Positions 1-9,719 are shown, counted from the first letter of the stretch. The stretch is DNA of 64,000 nt from Alkalimonas mucilaginosa (GCF_036327005.1 NZ_JAUGZK010000016.1:21264-85263), one strand, 5' to 3'. Translations and numbers: made by a program. The notes: a model not told the origin generated them from the letters alone.

Positions 1-943
1 AGACATCGGCAAACAGTGGGCTAGAGAGATAGCGCTCTGCTGAGCTTGGTAAAATAACCACAATGTTTTTATCGGCAAACTCTGGCAATTCGGCCAAGCG
101 GTTTGCGGCAACCACTGCTGCGCCGGAAGAGATACCAGCTAAAATACCTTCCTCTTTCATTAAGCGGTGGGCCATAGCAATGGCGTCGTCGTTGCTGACC
201 AGCTCAACCCGGTCGATCATCTCAAGATCCAGGTTGCCCGGGATAAAACCGGCACCGATGCCCTGAATTTTGTGTGGTCCTGGTTTTAGCTCTTCACCGG
301 CGCGCTGCTGGGTGATAACTGGTGAGTCGGTTGGCTCTACCGCTACGCTAATCAGAGGATGTTTTTTCTCCAGTTTGATAAAGCGGCTTACCCCGGTAAT
401 GGTGCCACCGGTGCCGACACCCGCTACAAAGACATCAATTTTGCCATCGGTGTCGTTCCAGATTTCCGGGCCTGTGGTCTCAAAGTGAATTTGCGGGTTG
501 GCCGGGTTGTCGAACTGCTGCAGCAGTACGTACTTTTCCGGGTTGGAGGCCTGAATTTCTTTTGCTTTTTCAATAGCACCTTTCATGCCTTTAGGGCCTT
601 CGGTCAGCACCAGATTAGCCCCCAGCGCTTTTAGCAACTTGCGGCGCTCCAGGCTCATGGTCGCCGGCATGGTCAGGGTGAGTTTGTAACCTCGGCTGGC
701 AGCAACGAATGCCAGCGCAATACCTGTATTACCAGAGGTCGGCTCGATCAACTCTTTGCCTTCACCCAGTAAGCCTTTTTGCTCGGCATCCCAAATCATA
801 GCAGCACCAATCCGGCATTTGACGCTAAAGCTTGGATTGCGCGCTTCAATTTTAGCGAACACTTTGCCGCCAGTGACACGATTCAGTTTGACCAGCGGGG
901 TACGGCCGATCGACAACGAGTTGTCATCAAAAATATTTGCCAT
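1..943 (-). CDS. cysK: Cysteine synthase A (O-acetylserine sulfhydrylase), C-terminus cut by window edge
   Basis: PLP enzyme making cysteine from O-acetylserine and sulfide in the cytoplasm. I translated it from the ATG at 941-943, which opens MANIFDDNSLSIGRTPLVKL. The PLP-lysine segment NPSFSVKCRIG and the substrate loop PTSGNTGIA are both present, as is the PLP phosphate loop GVGTGGTITG. The frame runs open to base 2 and ends in SSPLFADV, close to the usual end of the family (about 320 residues), so only roughly ten residues should lie outside the window. The 156 bp upstream must carry its promoter. Nothing suggests a defect. Confidence 0.95.
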   Translation of the reverse strand, partial: MANIFDDNSLSIGRTPLVKLNRVTGGKVFAKIEARNPSFSVKCRIGAAMIWDAEQKGLLGEGKELIEPTSGNTGIALAFVAASRGYKLTLTMPATMSLERRKLLKALGANLVLTEGPKGMKGAIEKAKEIQASNPEKYVLLQQFDNPANPQIHFETTGPEIWNDTDGKIDVFVAGVGTGGTITGVSRFIKLEKKHPLISVAVEPTDSPVITQQRAGEELKPGPHKIQGIGAGFIPGNLDLEMIDRVELVSNDDAIAMAHRLMKEEGILAGISSGAAVVAANRLAELPEFADKNIVVILPSSAERYLSSPLFADV

Positions 944-1099
944 TACGAAGACTCCAGTTTCCTAGCAGAATTTAACCTAAATTAACGCCTGGACGGCCAA
1001 AAGCAAAGAAGCGTTTTGCTATAAGTTATAGCTGTTTGGCCATAGCCTGAGTACTGAAATGCCCGCAAGTCAGGAGCATAGTGCGGGCTCTTGAGCACT

Positions 1100-2791
1100 T
1101 TAAGGATACAGGGCATTGAATAAATCACTCTCTGAGAGCTGTTGGCCAAAATACGAGGTATGCCGACTTTTTACCTGAGTTGGTTGTTTTACCGGATGGG
1201 GCTGACAGGGAGCTATGATTTGTTGTGCTGTTTCCGTCACTACCCAGTCATGGCGCCAGGATACCAGAAGCGCAGAGATCAAAGCATGCAAGGTGCGCGC
1301 ACCAATCCGCCGTAGCAATCGTTGCTCACGGATCAAACTGCTATCGAAGGTACCGGATACAGTGACCAGAGTAGTAGTGAGCGGTCCTTGCGCGCGTAGC
1401 GCCTGATTTTCTGTGTTCAGTTTGCTCATCATCTGCAGGCCCGGTAATTGTTGTAAGGCGCGCTCGGAATGCTGAGCCAGGGCGTTCAGCATGGTAAGAG
1501 GTGCACTGCCAAGGGTTAACAGGCGCATGGCACTGCAAAAGGTTGCCAAAGTGCGGGGGAGCGTTAGATAGCCAACCTCGTTTGCCGCTGCAACAGTAAC
1601 GCCATGCTGAATATTCAGGTTGGGGCAGTGGACTGCCAGGTATTTCAGCAGCAAAGCCCCACGTGAAAAGCCCAGTGCGGTGACAGGCTGGCTGAAACAA
1701 CGCTTGCCAAGGATGTCTTGCAATTGAGCGGCATTTTGTTCCAGCGTTGAGAACAAGGTATCGTGATCAAATGCCAGAATTTGCTCAAAGTCTGTTTGGG
1801 CAAGCAACTGCTCCAGAAACACCTGGTTGCTGCCCGCTACTGGTTTTTCAAACAGATTGCCATAAGTACCCCGGGTTGAGGAAAAGGTGCCATGCAGTAG
1901 CAGCAGTGTTTTGCGATCAAAATCAATATCTTCAGCGGTTACATCAGTAAAGTAATAGCCTTGCTGCTGGTTTTGCCAGAGTAGCAGATTGTGTTTTACC
2001 AACCCAACCCGGTCGGCTACCCGGCGCAGGATATCTGCAGAGGTGCTGTTTTGCCGTTTAAAAATAAGCACCTTGAGAACCAGCTTGGTTGCTGCGATGT
2101 CGTCATCAGTCTGAGTAGACAGACGGGGAGGGAGAGCACCACCTTCCTCGCTGAGTACCAGCCCGGTTGCCGGATAAGCCGGTATACGGTAATGCAAACG
2201 GTCACGCTGGTGGCACTGATGCTGATCGTCGGTAGGCTCCGGGAGCAGATATTCAATGCTGGTATCGGTTGGGTCGGCCAACATGTCGCCTTTTTTCTTT
2301 TTCGACATCCGTTGGTAAAACACCAGAGCACCCTCGTCGGCTGCTACAAAAACGGTAAGCCGTAACATCGGAATTTCATCTGCGGTAAAGCCCTGGCCGC
2401 AGTCGGGAAGTGTGGCTTGTTCCAGACTCAGGTAACGCTCGATCACAGGCTCGCTGTCTGGCTGACCTGGTTGATTCAGGTACTGAGGCCGTCCTTCGCG
2501 GATGGCCTGAATTTCCTGTAAGGTGGATTCGCCAGAATGGGCGACAGAGGATGCCACACTGCCGTGGGATGAGCATAAAAGGGTGCCTTTCAGCAGAAAG
2601 GGCTGATGGTCCCAACTGCCCAGCGTACCCCAAATTCCTTTCTTTCGGTTTCGCTTGGCAGACTGCCGTTGAATAAAGCGCAAATCCTTGCGGGTCAGGC
2701 GTTTTTTGCTGGTGTACTCGCCAAGTGGCAGGAAAGACTCACCATCTTTATTGGATGTGAGCATGTTTCTGGGGGAAATACGCAGTCTCAT
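1100..2791 (-). CDS. Alpha/beta hydrolase with long N-terminal extension
   Basis: A 563-residue protein without signal peptide. The C-terminal half is an alpha/beta-hydrolase fold: a strand and oxyanion-type motif LLLLHGTFSSTRGTYG (about residue 310), nucleophile elbow GFSRG (about 390), a late DWVV segment that could supply the acid, and a near-terminal RHTSYFG that could supply the His. The first 300 residues include a very basic start and resemble no enzyme I know. They look like the N-terminal part of the large esterase-like proteins sometimes found with CHAT/caspase-like partners, but no such partner is adjacent. Substrate is unknown. It is divergent from the MoxR gene across about 210 bp. 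The hydrolase assignment is firm and the function open. Confidence 0.75.
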   Translation of the reverse strand: MRLRISPRNMLTSNKDGESFLPLGEYTSKKRLTRKDLRFIQRQSAKRNRKKGIWGTLGSWDHQPFLLKGTLLCSSHGSVASSVAHSGESTLQEIQAIREGRPQYLNQPGQPDSEPVIERYLSLEQATLPDCGQGFTADEIPMLRLTVFVAADEGALVFYQRMSKKKKGDMLADPTDTSIEYLLPEPTDDQHQCHQRDRLHYRIPAYPATGLVLSEEGGALPPRLSTQTDDDIAATKLVLKVLIFKRQNSTSADILRRVADRVGLVKHNLLLWQNQQQGYYFTDVTAEDIDFDRKTLLLLHGTFSSTRGTYGNLFEKPVAGSNQVFLEQLLAQTDFEQILAFDHDTLFSTLEQNAAQLQDILGKRCFSQPVTALGFSRGALLLKYLAVHCPNLNIQHGVTVAAANEVGYLTLPRTLATFCSAMRLLTLGSAPLTMLNALAQHSERALQQLPGLQMMSKLNTENQALRAQGPLTTTLVTVSGTFDSSLIREQRLLRRIGARTLHALISALLVSWRHDWVVTETAQQIIAPCQPHPVKQPTQVKSRHTSYFGQQLSESDLFNALYP

Positions 2792-3002
2792 CGTGCAGCT
2801 CCATTCTTAAGGAATACAACGGAGAATACGCAGAGGACAGACAGCGAAACAGACAGACCTTGCCTTCCGTGACCAGGATACAACAGGCAGTATAGTTGAA
2901 GTTTCGTTAAAATGAAGCAACATTCATGGTTTTTTATGGCTGGTGCTGGTATGACCTGCAGGCAAAAGGTAAAGTAGCAGCAGGTTGCAAAAAGGATCCA
3001 TT

Positions 3003-3842
3003 ATGTCGTTTCAAAGTACCGAACACTATATCGTTTCCGATGAGTTGGCACTGGCGGTCAATGCAGCGGTTACACTGGAAAAGCCTCTGTTAATCAAAGG
3101 CGAGCCGGGTACCGGCAAAACCCGCCTGGCGGAAGAGCTGGCCGAGGCCCTGGGAGCTGAGCTTATCAGCTGGCCGATTAAATCCACCACCAAAGCCCAG
3201 CATGGTTTGTACGAGTACGATGCCGTCTCGCGGTTGCGTGATAGCCAGCTTGGCAGTGATAAGGTGCAGGACATCAGCAACTACATTCGACCCGGTAAGC
3301 TGTGGCAGGCCTTTACTGCAGAACAGCGACCGGTGTTGCTGATCGATGAAATCGACAAAGCCGATATCGAGTTTCCCAATGACTTGTTGTATGAGTTGGA
3401 TCGGATGGCATTTTACGTGCACGAGACCGGTGAGGAAGTCGCCGCCAAACAACGACCCATCGTGATCATTACCTCGAATAACGAAAAAGAACTGCCGGAT
3501 GCATTTCTGCGTCGCTGTTTTTTCCATTACATCCGCTTTCCGGATGCAGCGCTGCTGAGGGAGATCGTTGGGGTGCATTTCCCGAACATTCAACAGCAAC
3601 TGCTGAGCACAGCGCTGGAAGTATTCTTTGAACTGCGTGAACTGCCTAACCTGAAAAAGAAGCCGTCCACCTCGGAGCTGTTGGACTGGTTAAAGTTGCT
3701 GCTGGCGGAAGATATCCCGGTCGAAGTACTGCAAGACAAACAACAAAAAGGCGGTTTAATGCCGATGTTTGGCGCCTTGCTGAAAAATGAGCAGGATGTC
3801 GCCCTGGTAGAAAAACTGGCCTTTATGGCGCGTCGCCGCTGA
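3003..3842 (+). CDS. MoxR-family AAA+ ATPase
   Basis: A 279-residue AAA+ ATPase of the MoxR type, which usually acts as a chaperone or remodelling partner for a VWA protein. Walker A GEPGTGKT is at residues 33-40, Walker B VLLIDEIDKA starts at 111, and a sensor-1 region IIITSNNEKELPD and arginine-rich FLRRCFFHYI follow. I chose the ATG at 3003 because AAAAGGATCC sits just upstream; an in-frame start six codons earlier would give MQKGSIM. The stop codon overlaps the start of the next gene (TGATG), so the two are translationally coupled. Confidence 0.92.
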   Translation: MSFQSTEHYIVSDELALAVNAAVTLEKPLLIKGEPGTGKTRLAEELAEALGAELISWPIKSTTKAQHGLYEYDAVSRLRDSQLGSDKVQDISNYIRPGKLWQAFTAEQRPVLLIDEIDKADIEFPNDLLYELDRMAFYVHETGEEVAAKQRPIVIITSNNEKELPDAFLRRCFFHYIRFPDAALLREIVGVHFPNIQQQLLSTALEVFFELRELPNLKKKPSTSELLDWLKLLLAEDIPVEVLQDKQQKGGLMPMFGALLKNEQDVALVEKLAFMARRR

Positions 3843-5014
3843 TGCTGATCCAGTTTTTCCAAACGCTGCGCAAGCATGGCCTGAGCGTCAGCCTTACTGA
3901 GTTGCTGGATCTGCTGGCAGCACTGGATAAGCAGGTGGTGTTTGCCGATACCGAAGGCTTTTATTACCTGGCACGGCTGGTGCTGGTGAAGGATGAGCGC
4001 AACTACGACAAGTTCGACCGGGCTTTTGCCGAGTACTTCGAAGGTGTTGCTGCCGTCGATATTGCCAGCAAAATCCCTGACGACTGGCTAAAGCCGGATG
4101 TGATCCGCCAGTTGACTGAGGCTCAAAAAGAGGCGCTGAAAGGCCTTGGCAGTCTGGATGAGTTGCTCAAGCAATTTAAAGAGCGTTTAGCCGAGCAGCA
4201 AAAACGTCATGCCGGTGGTAACAAATGGATTGGTACCGGCGGCACCTCACCCTTTGGTGCCTATGGCTACAATCCGGAGGGGATCCGAATTGGTCAGGAC
4301 CGCTCGGGTGCCAGACGGGCGGTTAAAGTCTGGGACAAGCGTGAGTTTCGTGATCTGGATGGTGATGCCGAGCTCAATAACCGCTCCATCAAGCTGGCGT
4401 TACGGCAACTGCGTCGTTTTGCCCGCAGTGGCGCCAGTCAGGAGCTGGATTTGCCGGAAACCATCCGTGCTACCTCGCAGCAGGGCGGTTGGCTGGATTT
4501 GCAGTGGCAGCCAGAGCGGCACAACGCCATCAAGGTGCTGTTGTTTTTTGACGTTGGCGGCTCGATGGATGATTATATTCAGGAATGCGAGCAGCTGTTT
4601 GCCGCGGCGCGAGCCGAGTTTAAGCAGTTGGAGTTTTTTTACTTTCACAACTGTGTGTACGAAGGGGTCTGGCAGCACAATCAGCGCCGGCGTGAGCAGC
4701 AGACCAGGGTGATGGATTTGATCCACACCTACGGCTCGGATTACAAGCTGATCTTTGTCGGTGATGCCACTATGGGCCCTTATGAAATTGCCTGGCCCGG
4801 CGGTAGTGTTGAGCATTACAACGAAGAGGCCGGCGAAGTCTGGTTAAGGCGCTTGCTGGCTCAGTACCCCAAAGCCGTCTGGCTGAACCCGCAACCTGAG
4901 GCCTGGTGGCCGCATTATCAGTCGATTGGCCAGATCCAGCACATCATGACAAAGCGCATGTATCCACTGACATTGGATGGTCTGCAGCAGGCGATGCGGG
5001 CTTTATTGAACTAA
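3842..5014 (+). CDS. VWA-domain (CoxE-like) protein, MoxR partner
   Basis: A 390-residue cytoplasmic protein with a C-terminal von Willebrand A fold. The MIDAS-type motif is FFDVGGSMDD with the first Asp at residue 237, so the usual DxSxS reads DxGGS here. The later segments FYFHNCVYEG and IFVGDATMGPYE fit the metal-site loops. The N-terminal 200 residues are the helical part typical of CoxE-like proteins that pair with MoxR ATPases. It overlaps the ATPase gene by one base. MoxR/CoxE pairs are known in metal-centre insertion and complex maturation, but no metalloenzyme client is nearby, so the client is unknown. Confidence 0.85.
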   Translation: MLIQFFQTLRKHGLSVSLTELLDLLAALDKQVVFADTEGFYYLARLVLVKDERNYDKFDRAFAEYFEGVAAVDIASKIPDDWLKPDVIRQLTEAQKEALKGLGSLDELLKQFKERLAEQQKRHAGGNKWIGTGGTSPFGAYGYNPEGIRIGQDRSGARRAVKVWDKREFRDLDGDAELNNRSIKLALRQLRRFARSGASQELDLPETIRATSQQGGWLDLQWQPERHNAIKVLLFFDVGGSMDDYIQECEQLFAAARAEFKQLEFFYFHNCVYEGVWQHNQRRREQQTRVMDLIHTYGSDYKLIFVGDATMGPYEIAWPGGSVEHYNEEAGEVWLRRLLAQYPKAVWLNPQPEAWWPHYQSIGQIQHIMTKRMYPLTLDGLQQAMRALLN

Positions 5015-5036
5015 AGTCAGAAAAAGGTCACATTTG

Positions 5037-5067
5037 CGCTGTCAGCTTTTGCTGACAGCGGTATAAT
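5037..5067 (+). promoter_or_regulatory. Perfect hairpin overlapping a possible promoter
   Basis: CGCTGTCAGC (5037-5046) and GCTGACAGCG (5051-5060) form a 10-bp perfect stem with a TTTT loop. No T-run follows, but a TATAAT hexamer at 5062-5067 does, with CTGTCA at 5039-5044 exactly 17 bp upstream (4 of 6 to the -35 consensus). The site could be the terminator of the MoxR-VWA operon, an operator, or both. Start of the next gene is 55 bp downstream. Confidence 0.5.
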
Positions 5068-5121
5068 CAGTTGATAAAGACCAGATCTGACAGCACAGAT
5101 CGAATACGACAAGGTTAGGCT

Positions 5122-6255
5122 ATGAAAAATATTGTGATCAGTGGCTCAGGTGTTTTTACGCCAGCCGACAGTATTTCCAACGAAGAGCTGGTCGCCAGCT
5201 TCAATCAGTATGTGGATAACTTCAATCAGCAGCATGCGGCTGAGATTGAACGTGGCGAGCTGGAGGCCCTGGGGCATTCGAGCTGCGAATTTATCGAAAA
5301 AGCCTCCGGCATCAAGTCACGCCATGTGCTCTACAAAGAGGGTATTCTGGATCCTGCGGTGATGCATCCGGTGTTTCCGCGTCGTGGTGAAGACCAGGCG
5401 CCGGAAATGGTGGAAATGGCGCTTATCGCTGCCAAAGAAGCGATGGCAGAGGCTGGCAAAACTGCCAGTGATATTGACCTGATCATCTGCGCCGCTTCCA
5501 ATATGCAGCGGCCTTATCCGGCTTTATCGGTAGAGCTGCAGCAGCAGTTGGGTGTAACTGGTTATGCCTTTGATATGAATGTAGCCTGTTCTTCTGCTAC
5601 CTTTGCCATCAGCAATGCAGCCAATGCCATTCGTGGCGGTACCGCCAAAGTTGTATTGGTAGTAAACCCGGAGTTTGCTTCACCTCAGGTCAATTATCGC
5701 AGCCGCGATAGCCACTTCATTTTTGGCGATGTCTGCACCGCCACTATTATTGAAGCCGAAGACACTTGCAGTTCACCTTTGGCGTTTCGGATTTTGGGCA
5801 TGCGCCTTAAAACCGAGTTTTCTAACAACATTCGCTGCGATATTGGCTATACCGAGCATTGCTTTGCATCACCCGAGCCGGAGATCGCGTTTTTCCGCCA
5901 GCAAGGTCGCAAGGTGTTTAAAGAGTTACTGCCGTTGGTGGCCGATGTGATTGCGACAGAGATGGCTGCACAGCAGGTGACGCCGGAGCAATTAAAGCGT
6001 CTGTGGTTGCATCAGGCCAATATCAATATGAACATCTTTGCCGCCAAAAAAATTCTTGGCAGGGATCCGTTGCCGGAGGAAGCACCTTTGGTATTGGATC
6101 GCTATGCCAATACAGCATCAGCGGGCTCCATCATTGCTTTTCACCAACATAAGACCGGGCTGCAAGCGGGTGATAAGGCCATTTTGTGCTCTTTTGGTGC
6201 AGGTTACTCCATTGGCTGTTTGGTGCTGGAGCAGTTGGCTGCTGCCGGCGCATGA
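5122..6255 (+). CDS. Beta-ketoacyl-ACP synthase III family enzyme (FabH-like, extended type)
   Basis: Thiolase-fold condensing enzyme of 377 residues, longer than FabH (about 320). The catalytic triad is visible: Cys156 in NVACSSATF, His297 in LWLHQANINMN and Asn330 in YANTASAGS. The opening MKNIVISGSGVFTPADSISN resembles the Pseudomonas PA3286 group, which condenses medium-chain acyl-CoA with malonyl-ACP to feed beta-oxidation products back into fatty acid synthesis. That substrate is inferred from family resemblance. The gene is monocistronic and its last 52 bp overlap the convergent kinase gene. Confidence 0.88.
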   Translation: MKNIVISGSGVFTPADSISNEELVASFNQYVDNFNQQHAAEIERGELEALGHSSCEFIEKASGIKSRHVLYKEGILDPAVMHPVFPRRGEDQAPEMVEMALIAAKEAMAEAGKTASDIDLIICAASNMQRPYPALSVELQQQLGVTGYAFDMNVACSSATFAISNAANAIRGGTAKVVLVVNPEFASPQVNYRSRDSHFIFGDVCTATIIEAEDTCSSPLAFRILGMRLKTEFSNNIRCDIGYTEHCFASPEPEIAFFRQQGRKVFKELLPLVADVIATEMAAQQVTPEQLKRLWLHQANINMNIFAAKKILGRDPLPEEAPLVLDRYANTASAGSIIAFHQHKTGLQAGDKAILCSFGAGYSIGCLVLEQLAAAGA

Positions 6256-8258
6256 GTAAGTAGCGCTTTGGGGAAATACAGCAATAACTCAAAACCTGTC
6301 TGGCAGGCAGTGAGCTCGACACTGCCACCAAATGCCTGAGTCATCAGGTTGTACACCAGGTTAAGACCAAGGCCGGTCCGTCCGGCTCCCCGGGCTGTGG
6401 TATAAAATGGTTCGAACACATGTTGACGCTCTGTCTCTTCGATGCCACAGCCATTGTCGCTGTAGCGTAACACTAAATGGTCGGTTTGCTGCTCCAGTGC
6501 CAGCCTGATCTGTGGCTTTTCCTCCTGGGTTAAGCCATGTTGTAATGAGTTTTGAAACAGCTCCAGCAACACCATCTGCAATTGTTGACCACTGCAATGA
6601 AGCGTAAGCTCTGTGCCTTCTTCCAGCACCTGAACTCCTCGCAGCTGCTCACTCAATAACGTTCGGACACTGGCGATTAAAGCCGACAGACTGACATCGT
6701 AGTGCTGTTCGGGGCGAATGGCCAACTGCTTGATATTCTGCACCAGATTTGAGCAGCGCTGCAGGGTTTGCTGGCACAATTTAAGGGTTGTTGCCGACTT
6801 TTCACAAAAAGACTGAAACTTTTGCTGAGTCAACTGCTTGTTCCGGGCTGAGGCGCTAAATACGGTGACTTGCTCATCCAATAACGAGAGCGCTGTCGTC
6901 AGGATCCCAAGCGGTGTATTCATTTCGTGCGCCAGGCCAGAAACCAGAGTGCCAAGCGACGCCATCTTTTCTGATTCAATAAGCTGTTGCTGTGCCTGCT
7001 GCAACTGCTGCAGTGATTGATGGAGCTTCCTGGTCAGGTGTTCGGCCTGAATGCGTTTTTGTTGCTGCCGCCGGAAAAAATAAATCAGCAACAGCGTACC
7101 GAGAGCAAGTGCGCTGATAATGGTGATATTTTGGCGGTGCTGATGCCGCGCCGTCAATTCAGAGAGCAGCAACTGGCTTTCCAGCTCTGCAATGGCCTGT
7201 TGTTGTTGCTGAAAATACAACTGGTCCCGTAGCCCCACCACGTGACGACGTGACTGTTCGTTTTGCTTTTGGCTATAAAGGCGTTGGTATTGCTGCAAGG
7301 CCTCGAGTGCTGCCGGATAGTTTTGTTGTGCCTGATAGAGCTGACTTTGCAACAGAACCGCTTGCAGCTCATTCTCTGGCAGGGAATGCTTTGCCAGCAA
7401 CTGGCTAACTTGCGCCAGCTTTTGCTCAGCGCTATCCAGTGCTCCAAGGGCTAAAGCCTGTTGCGCCTGCACCAGGTACATCTGGCTGATGGAGTAGGGA
7501 TCATCACGTTGCAGGTAGTAATCAAGCGCCAGTGATGCGTAGTGACTGGCCGCTTCGTATTGCTGCAGAGCCAGGTAGCTGCTGGCCAGGGTGCGTTGCA
7601 CAAAGGCAATGTCATCGGCCTGGAAAAAAGCCAGTTGCAGAGACTCTTCCAGATGCGCAATTGCTGTTTCATAGTGCTCCATCGCCACCAGCAGTGACGA
7701 TTGATTATTACGGATAATGGCCCTGGTAGCGGCGCTCAGGCTGTAGCGATTTGCCAATTGCTCTGCTTGTTGCAGCAACTGGCTGGCTTCATCGTACAAG
7801 CCAATACTTCGTACCAACAAAGCACTATTGGTGGTAATGGAGGCAATGCGTTCGTGGTGCTGATGCTGCAGTGCCAATTGGTAAGCTTGTTCTAAATGTT
7901 GTTGAGCCGGTACCAGCTCGTTGCGACGAAACGCAAAAATTGCCAGTAACTCATAACTACGAATTTGCCACTCGGTTCGCTCTGGCGGAACCTGCTGCAA
8001 CCACTCCTTGATCAAAGCCTCTCCCTGGCTGCTGTTGGAGAGAATCAACAACTGGTATGCCAGTGCATTGGTCAAATGGTAACGGCGCTGCCAATCCAAA
8101 GCATCCGTTTGTGCCAGTAATTCCATAGTGTTGGTGTAAGCAGCGCCTGGCTCAGCTTTACTCTGTTGCATAAGCTCTGTATACCAGTCAGGCTCGGCAG
8201 CCAGCAGCAGGCCTGGCCACAGCAGAGTAAAAAGTAGAAGGTGCACATGTTTTCGCAT
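6204..8258 (-). CDS. TPR-containing sensor histidine kinase, orphan
   Basis: A 684-residue membrane kinase. I start it at the ATG at 8258, which gives a clean signal peptide (MRKHVHLLLFTLLWPGLLLA) behind AGGAG; the frame stays open 44 codons further upstream but those residues are not signal-like. Residues about 20-340 form a Gln/Leu-rich TPR array in the periplasm, then one membrane helix (IISALALGTLLLIYFF), a coiled coil, and a HisKA domain with His444 in GLAHEMNTPLG. The HATPase domain has LLELFQNSLQHG, YSDNGCGIEE and RTGLGLNLVYNLM. No response regulator is adjacent. It diverges from the RND pump genes, so it may sense conditions relevant to efflux (inference). Confidence 0.88.
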   Translation of the reverse strand: MRKHVHLLLFTLLWPGLLLAAEPDWYTELMQQSKAEPGAAYTNTMELLAQTDALDWQRRYHLTNALAYQLLILSNSSQGEALIKEWLQQVPPERTEWQIRSYELLAIFAFRRNELVPAQQHLEQAYQLALQHQHHERIASITTNSALLVRSIGLYDEASQLLQQAEQLANRYSLSAATRAIIRNNQSSLLVAMEHYETAIAHLEESLQLAFFQADDIAFVQRTLASSYLALQQYEAASHYASLALDYYLQRDDPYSISQMYLVQAQQALALGALDSAEQKLAQVSQLLAKHSLPENELQAVLLQSQLYQAQQNYPAALEALQQYQRLYSQKQNEQSRRHVVGLRDQLYFQQQQQAIAELESQLLLSELTARHQHRQNITIISALALGTLLLIYFFRRQQQKRIQAEHLTRKLHQSLQQLQQAQQQLIESEKMASLGTLVSGLAHEMNTPLGILTTALSLLDEQVTVFSASARNKQLTQQKFQSFCEKSATTLKLCQQTLQRCSNLVQNIKQLAIRPEQHYDVSLSALIASVRTLLSEQLRGVQVLEEGTELTLHCSGQQLQMVLLELFQNSLQHGLTQEEKPQIRLALEQQTDHLVLRYSDNGCGIEETERQHVFEPFYTTARGAGRTGLGLNLVYNLMTQAFGGSVELTACQTGFELLLYFPKALLTHAPAAANCSSTKQPME

Positions 8259-8514
8259 GGCAGGAAAGGCTCCTGACGGTGAGTGTTGCAGGCTGCTTTG
8301 TAACAAAGTATGTCTGCTGAGTTGGTTTTTCTCCAGTCCGCTGCAAATACTAGCAGGCTGTAAAATTGCAACTGACTGATTTTCAATCATTTTGATTTAT
8401 TTTTATGCTCGGTCGCGCTGAAGGTGTTTTTAGCCTTGTAACATTTAATGCAACCAGATCGGGCTTTTTTTCGTTAGTATAGCTAGTACTTATAAAGACA
8501 AGTTAGTGAGTTCC

Positions 8515-9717
8515 ATGGCAAAGCAAAAATTAAAAATTATCTTGCCTGTAGTGATCCTGTTGATTGCAGTCTTGTTGATGATTGTGCTGATGAAAGGCCG
8601 TCAACCTGCGGAACAACGCGAAGATGTTGCAGTAGGAGTGCTGGTGGATGTGATATCAGCACAACCTGAAGAGTTGATTTACCGGATAAGCTCTCAAGGG
8701 ACTGTTCGCCCCAGGTTGATGACCAGTCTGGTCTCTGAGGTGAACGGCCGTATCATTGAAGTATCTCCCAACTTTGTTGAGGGTGGTTTTTTTGCTGCCG
8801 GTGAGCTATTGGTAAAAGTCGAGCAGGATGACTATTTAACGGCAGTGAAAGCGGCGGAAGCTAATCTGGCACGGGCTACTGCGGCCTTGCAGGAAGAGCT
8901 TGCCCGGGTGCGGGTTGCCGAGGAAGAGTGGGCTTCTTTCACCGAAGGGGAGGCACCCGAACTTGGTTTGCGCCGGCCTCAGCTGGCGCGGGAGTTGGCC
9001 AATGTACGCTCTGCTGAAGCTGAACTGGAGCGGGCAGCCAGGGATCTTAGCCGCACCGAATTACGGGCACCATACGCCGGATTACTGCAGAGCAAAACGG
9101 TGAATATCGGTCAGTTCATCAGCCGGGGGACTGTGCTTGGCAGTATTTTCGGCACTGACTTGGCAGAAGTGCGATTGCCACTGACCGATCATGATCTGGC
9201 ATTTATGCTACTGCCTGGTGGTGAGCAGTCAAGCTATCCGCTCGTTGAGTTGACGGCTCTGGTTGCAGGCCAGCAGCAGCACTGGCCGGGCAGGCTGACA
9301 CGTACCGAAGGAGTGCTGGATGAGCGAAGCCGGGTGATTTACGCCGTAGCGCAGGTGGATGATCCCTATCGTTTGCAAACCGATGGCAAGCAGCCACTGC
9401 GGTTTGGCCGTTTTGTCCATGCAGCTATTGAAGGCAGCTCGTCTGGTCAGGTTATTCGGTTGCCTCGTAACTTGGTACGACCAGGCAACCAGGTATTGCT
9501 GGTGAATACTGATAGCCAGCTGGAGTTCAGGCCTGTCCAGGTTCAACGCACCGATGAGCGTTATGCCTATGTGATGGAGGGGCTTGCTGCCGGCGAGCAT
9601 TTAGTGGTGTCAGCTTTACCCAATCCTCTGGCTGGTATGCAGGTTCGCCTTGGTCGGGTGGATGGTGAGTGGCTGGACAGTCCTGCCGTTTCAGACACTG
9701 AAGCGTCGGGAGACTGA
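8515..9717 (+). CDS. RND efflux periplasmic adaptor (membrane fusion protein)
   Basis: HlyD/AcrA-type adaptor linking an inner-membrane RND pump to an outer-membrane channel. It has one N-terminal membrane anchor (IILPVVILLIAVLLMIVLM), a split lipoyl domain (SQGTVRPRLMTSLVSEVNG and later LRAPYAGLLQSKTVNIGQF), a coiled-coil hairpin between them (LARATAALQEELARVRVAEE), and C-terminal beta domains. About 400 residues is normal for the family. I chose ATG 8515; an in-frame GTG at 8506 is possible, and neither has a strong ribosome site. The pump gene follows after 2 bp. No TolC-type gene is adjacent, so the channel must be encoded elsewhere. Confidence 0.9.
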   Translation: MAKQKLKIILPVVILLIAVLLMIVLMKGRQPAEQREDVAVGVLVDVISAQPEELIYRISSQGTVRPRLMTSLVSEVNGRIIEVSPNFVEGGFFAAGELLVKVEQDDYLTAVKAAEANLARATAALQEELARVRVAEEEWASFTEGEAPELGLRRPQLARELANVRSAEAELERAARDLSRTELRAPYAGLLQSKTVNIGQFISRGTVLGSIFGTDLAEVRLPLTDHDLAFMLLPGGEQSSYPLVELTALVAGQQQHWPGRLTRTEGVLDERSRVIYAVAQVDDPYRLQTDGKQPLRFGRFVHAAIEGSSSGQVIRLPRNLVRPGNQVLLVNTDSQLEFRPVQVQRTDERYAYVMEGLAAGEHLVVSALPNPLAGMQVRLGRVDGEWLDSPAVSDTEASGD

Positions 9718-9719
9718 GC

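Noticed and set aside
1991..2365. 124-residue plus-strand ORF
   Set aside because: Antisense shadow of the hydrolase gene, without family features or ribosome site.
3003..5014. Carbon monoxide dehydrogenase maturation genes (coxD/coxE)
   Set aside because: The pair looks like CoxD/CoxE families, but no cox structural genes are near; MoxR-VWA pairs are widespread.
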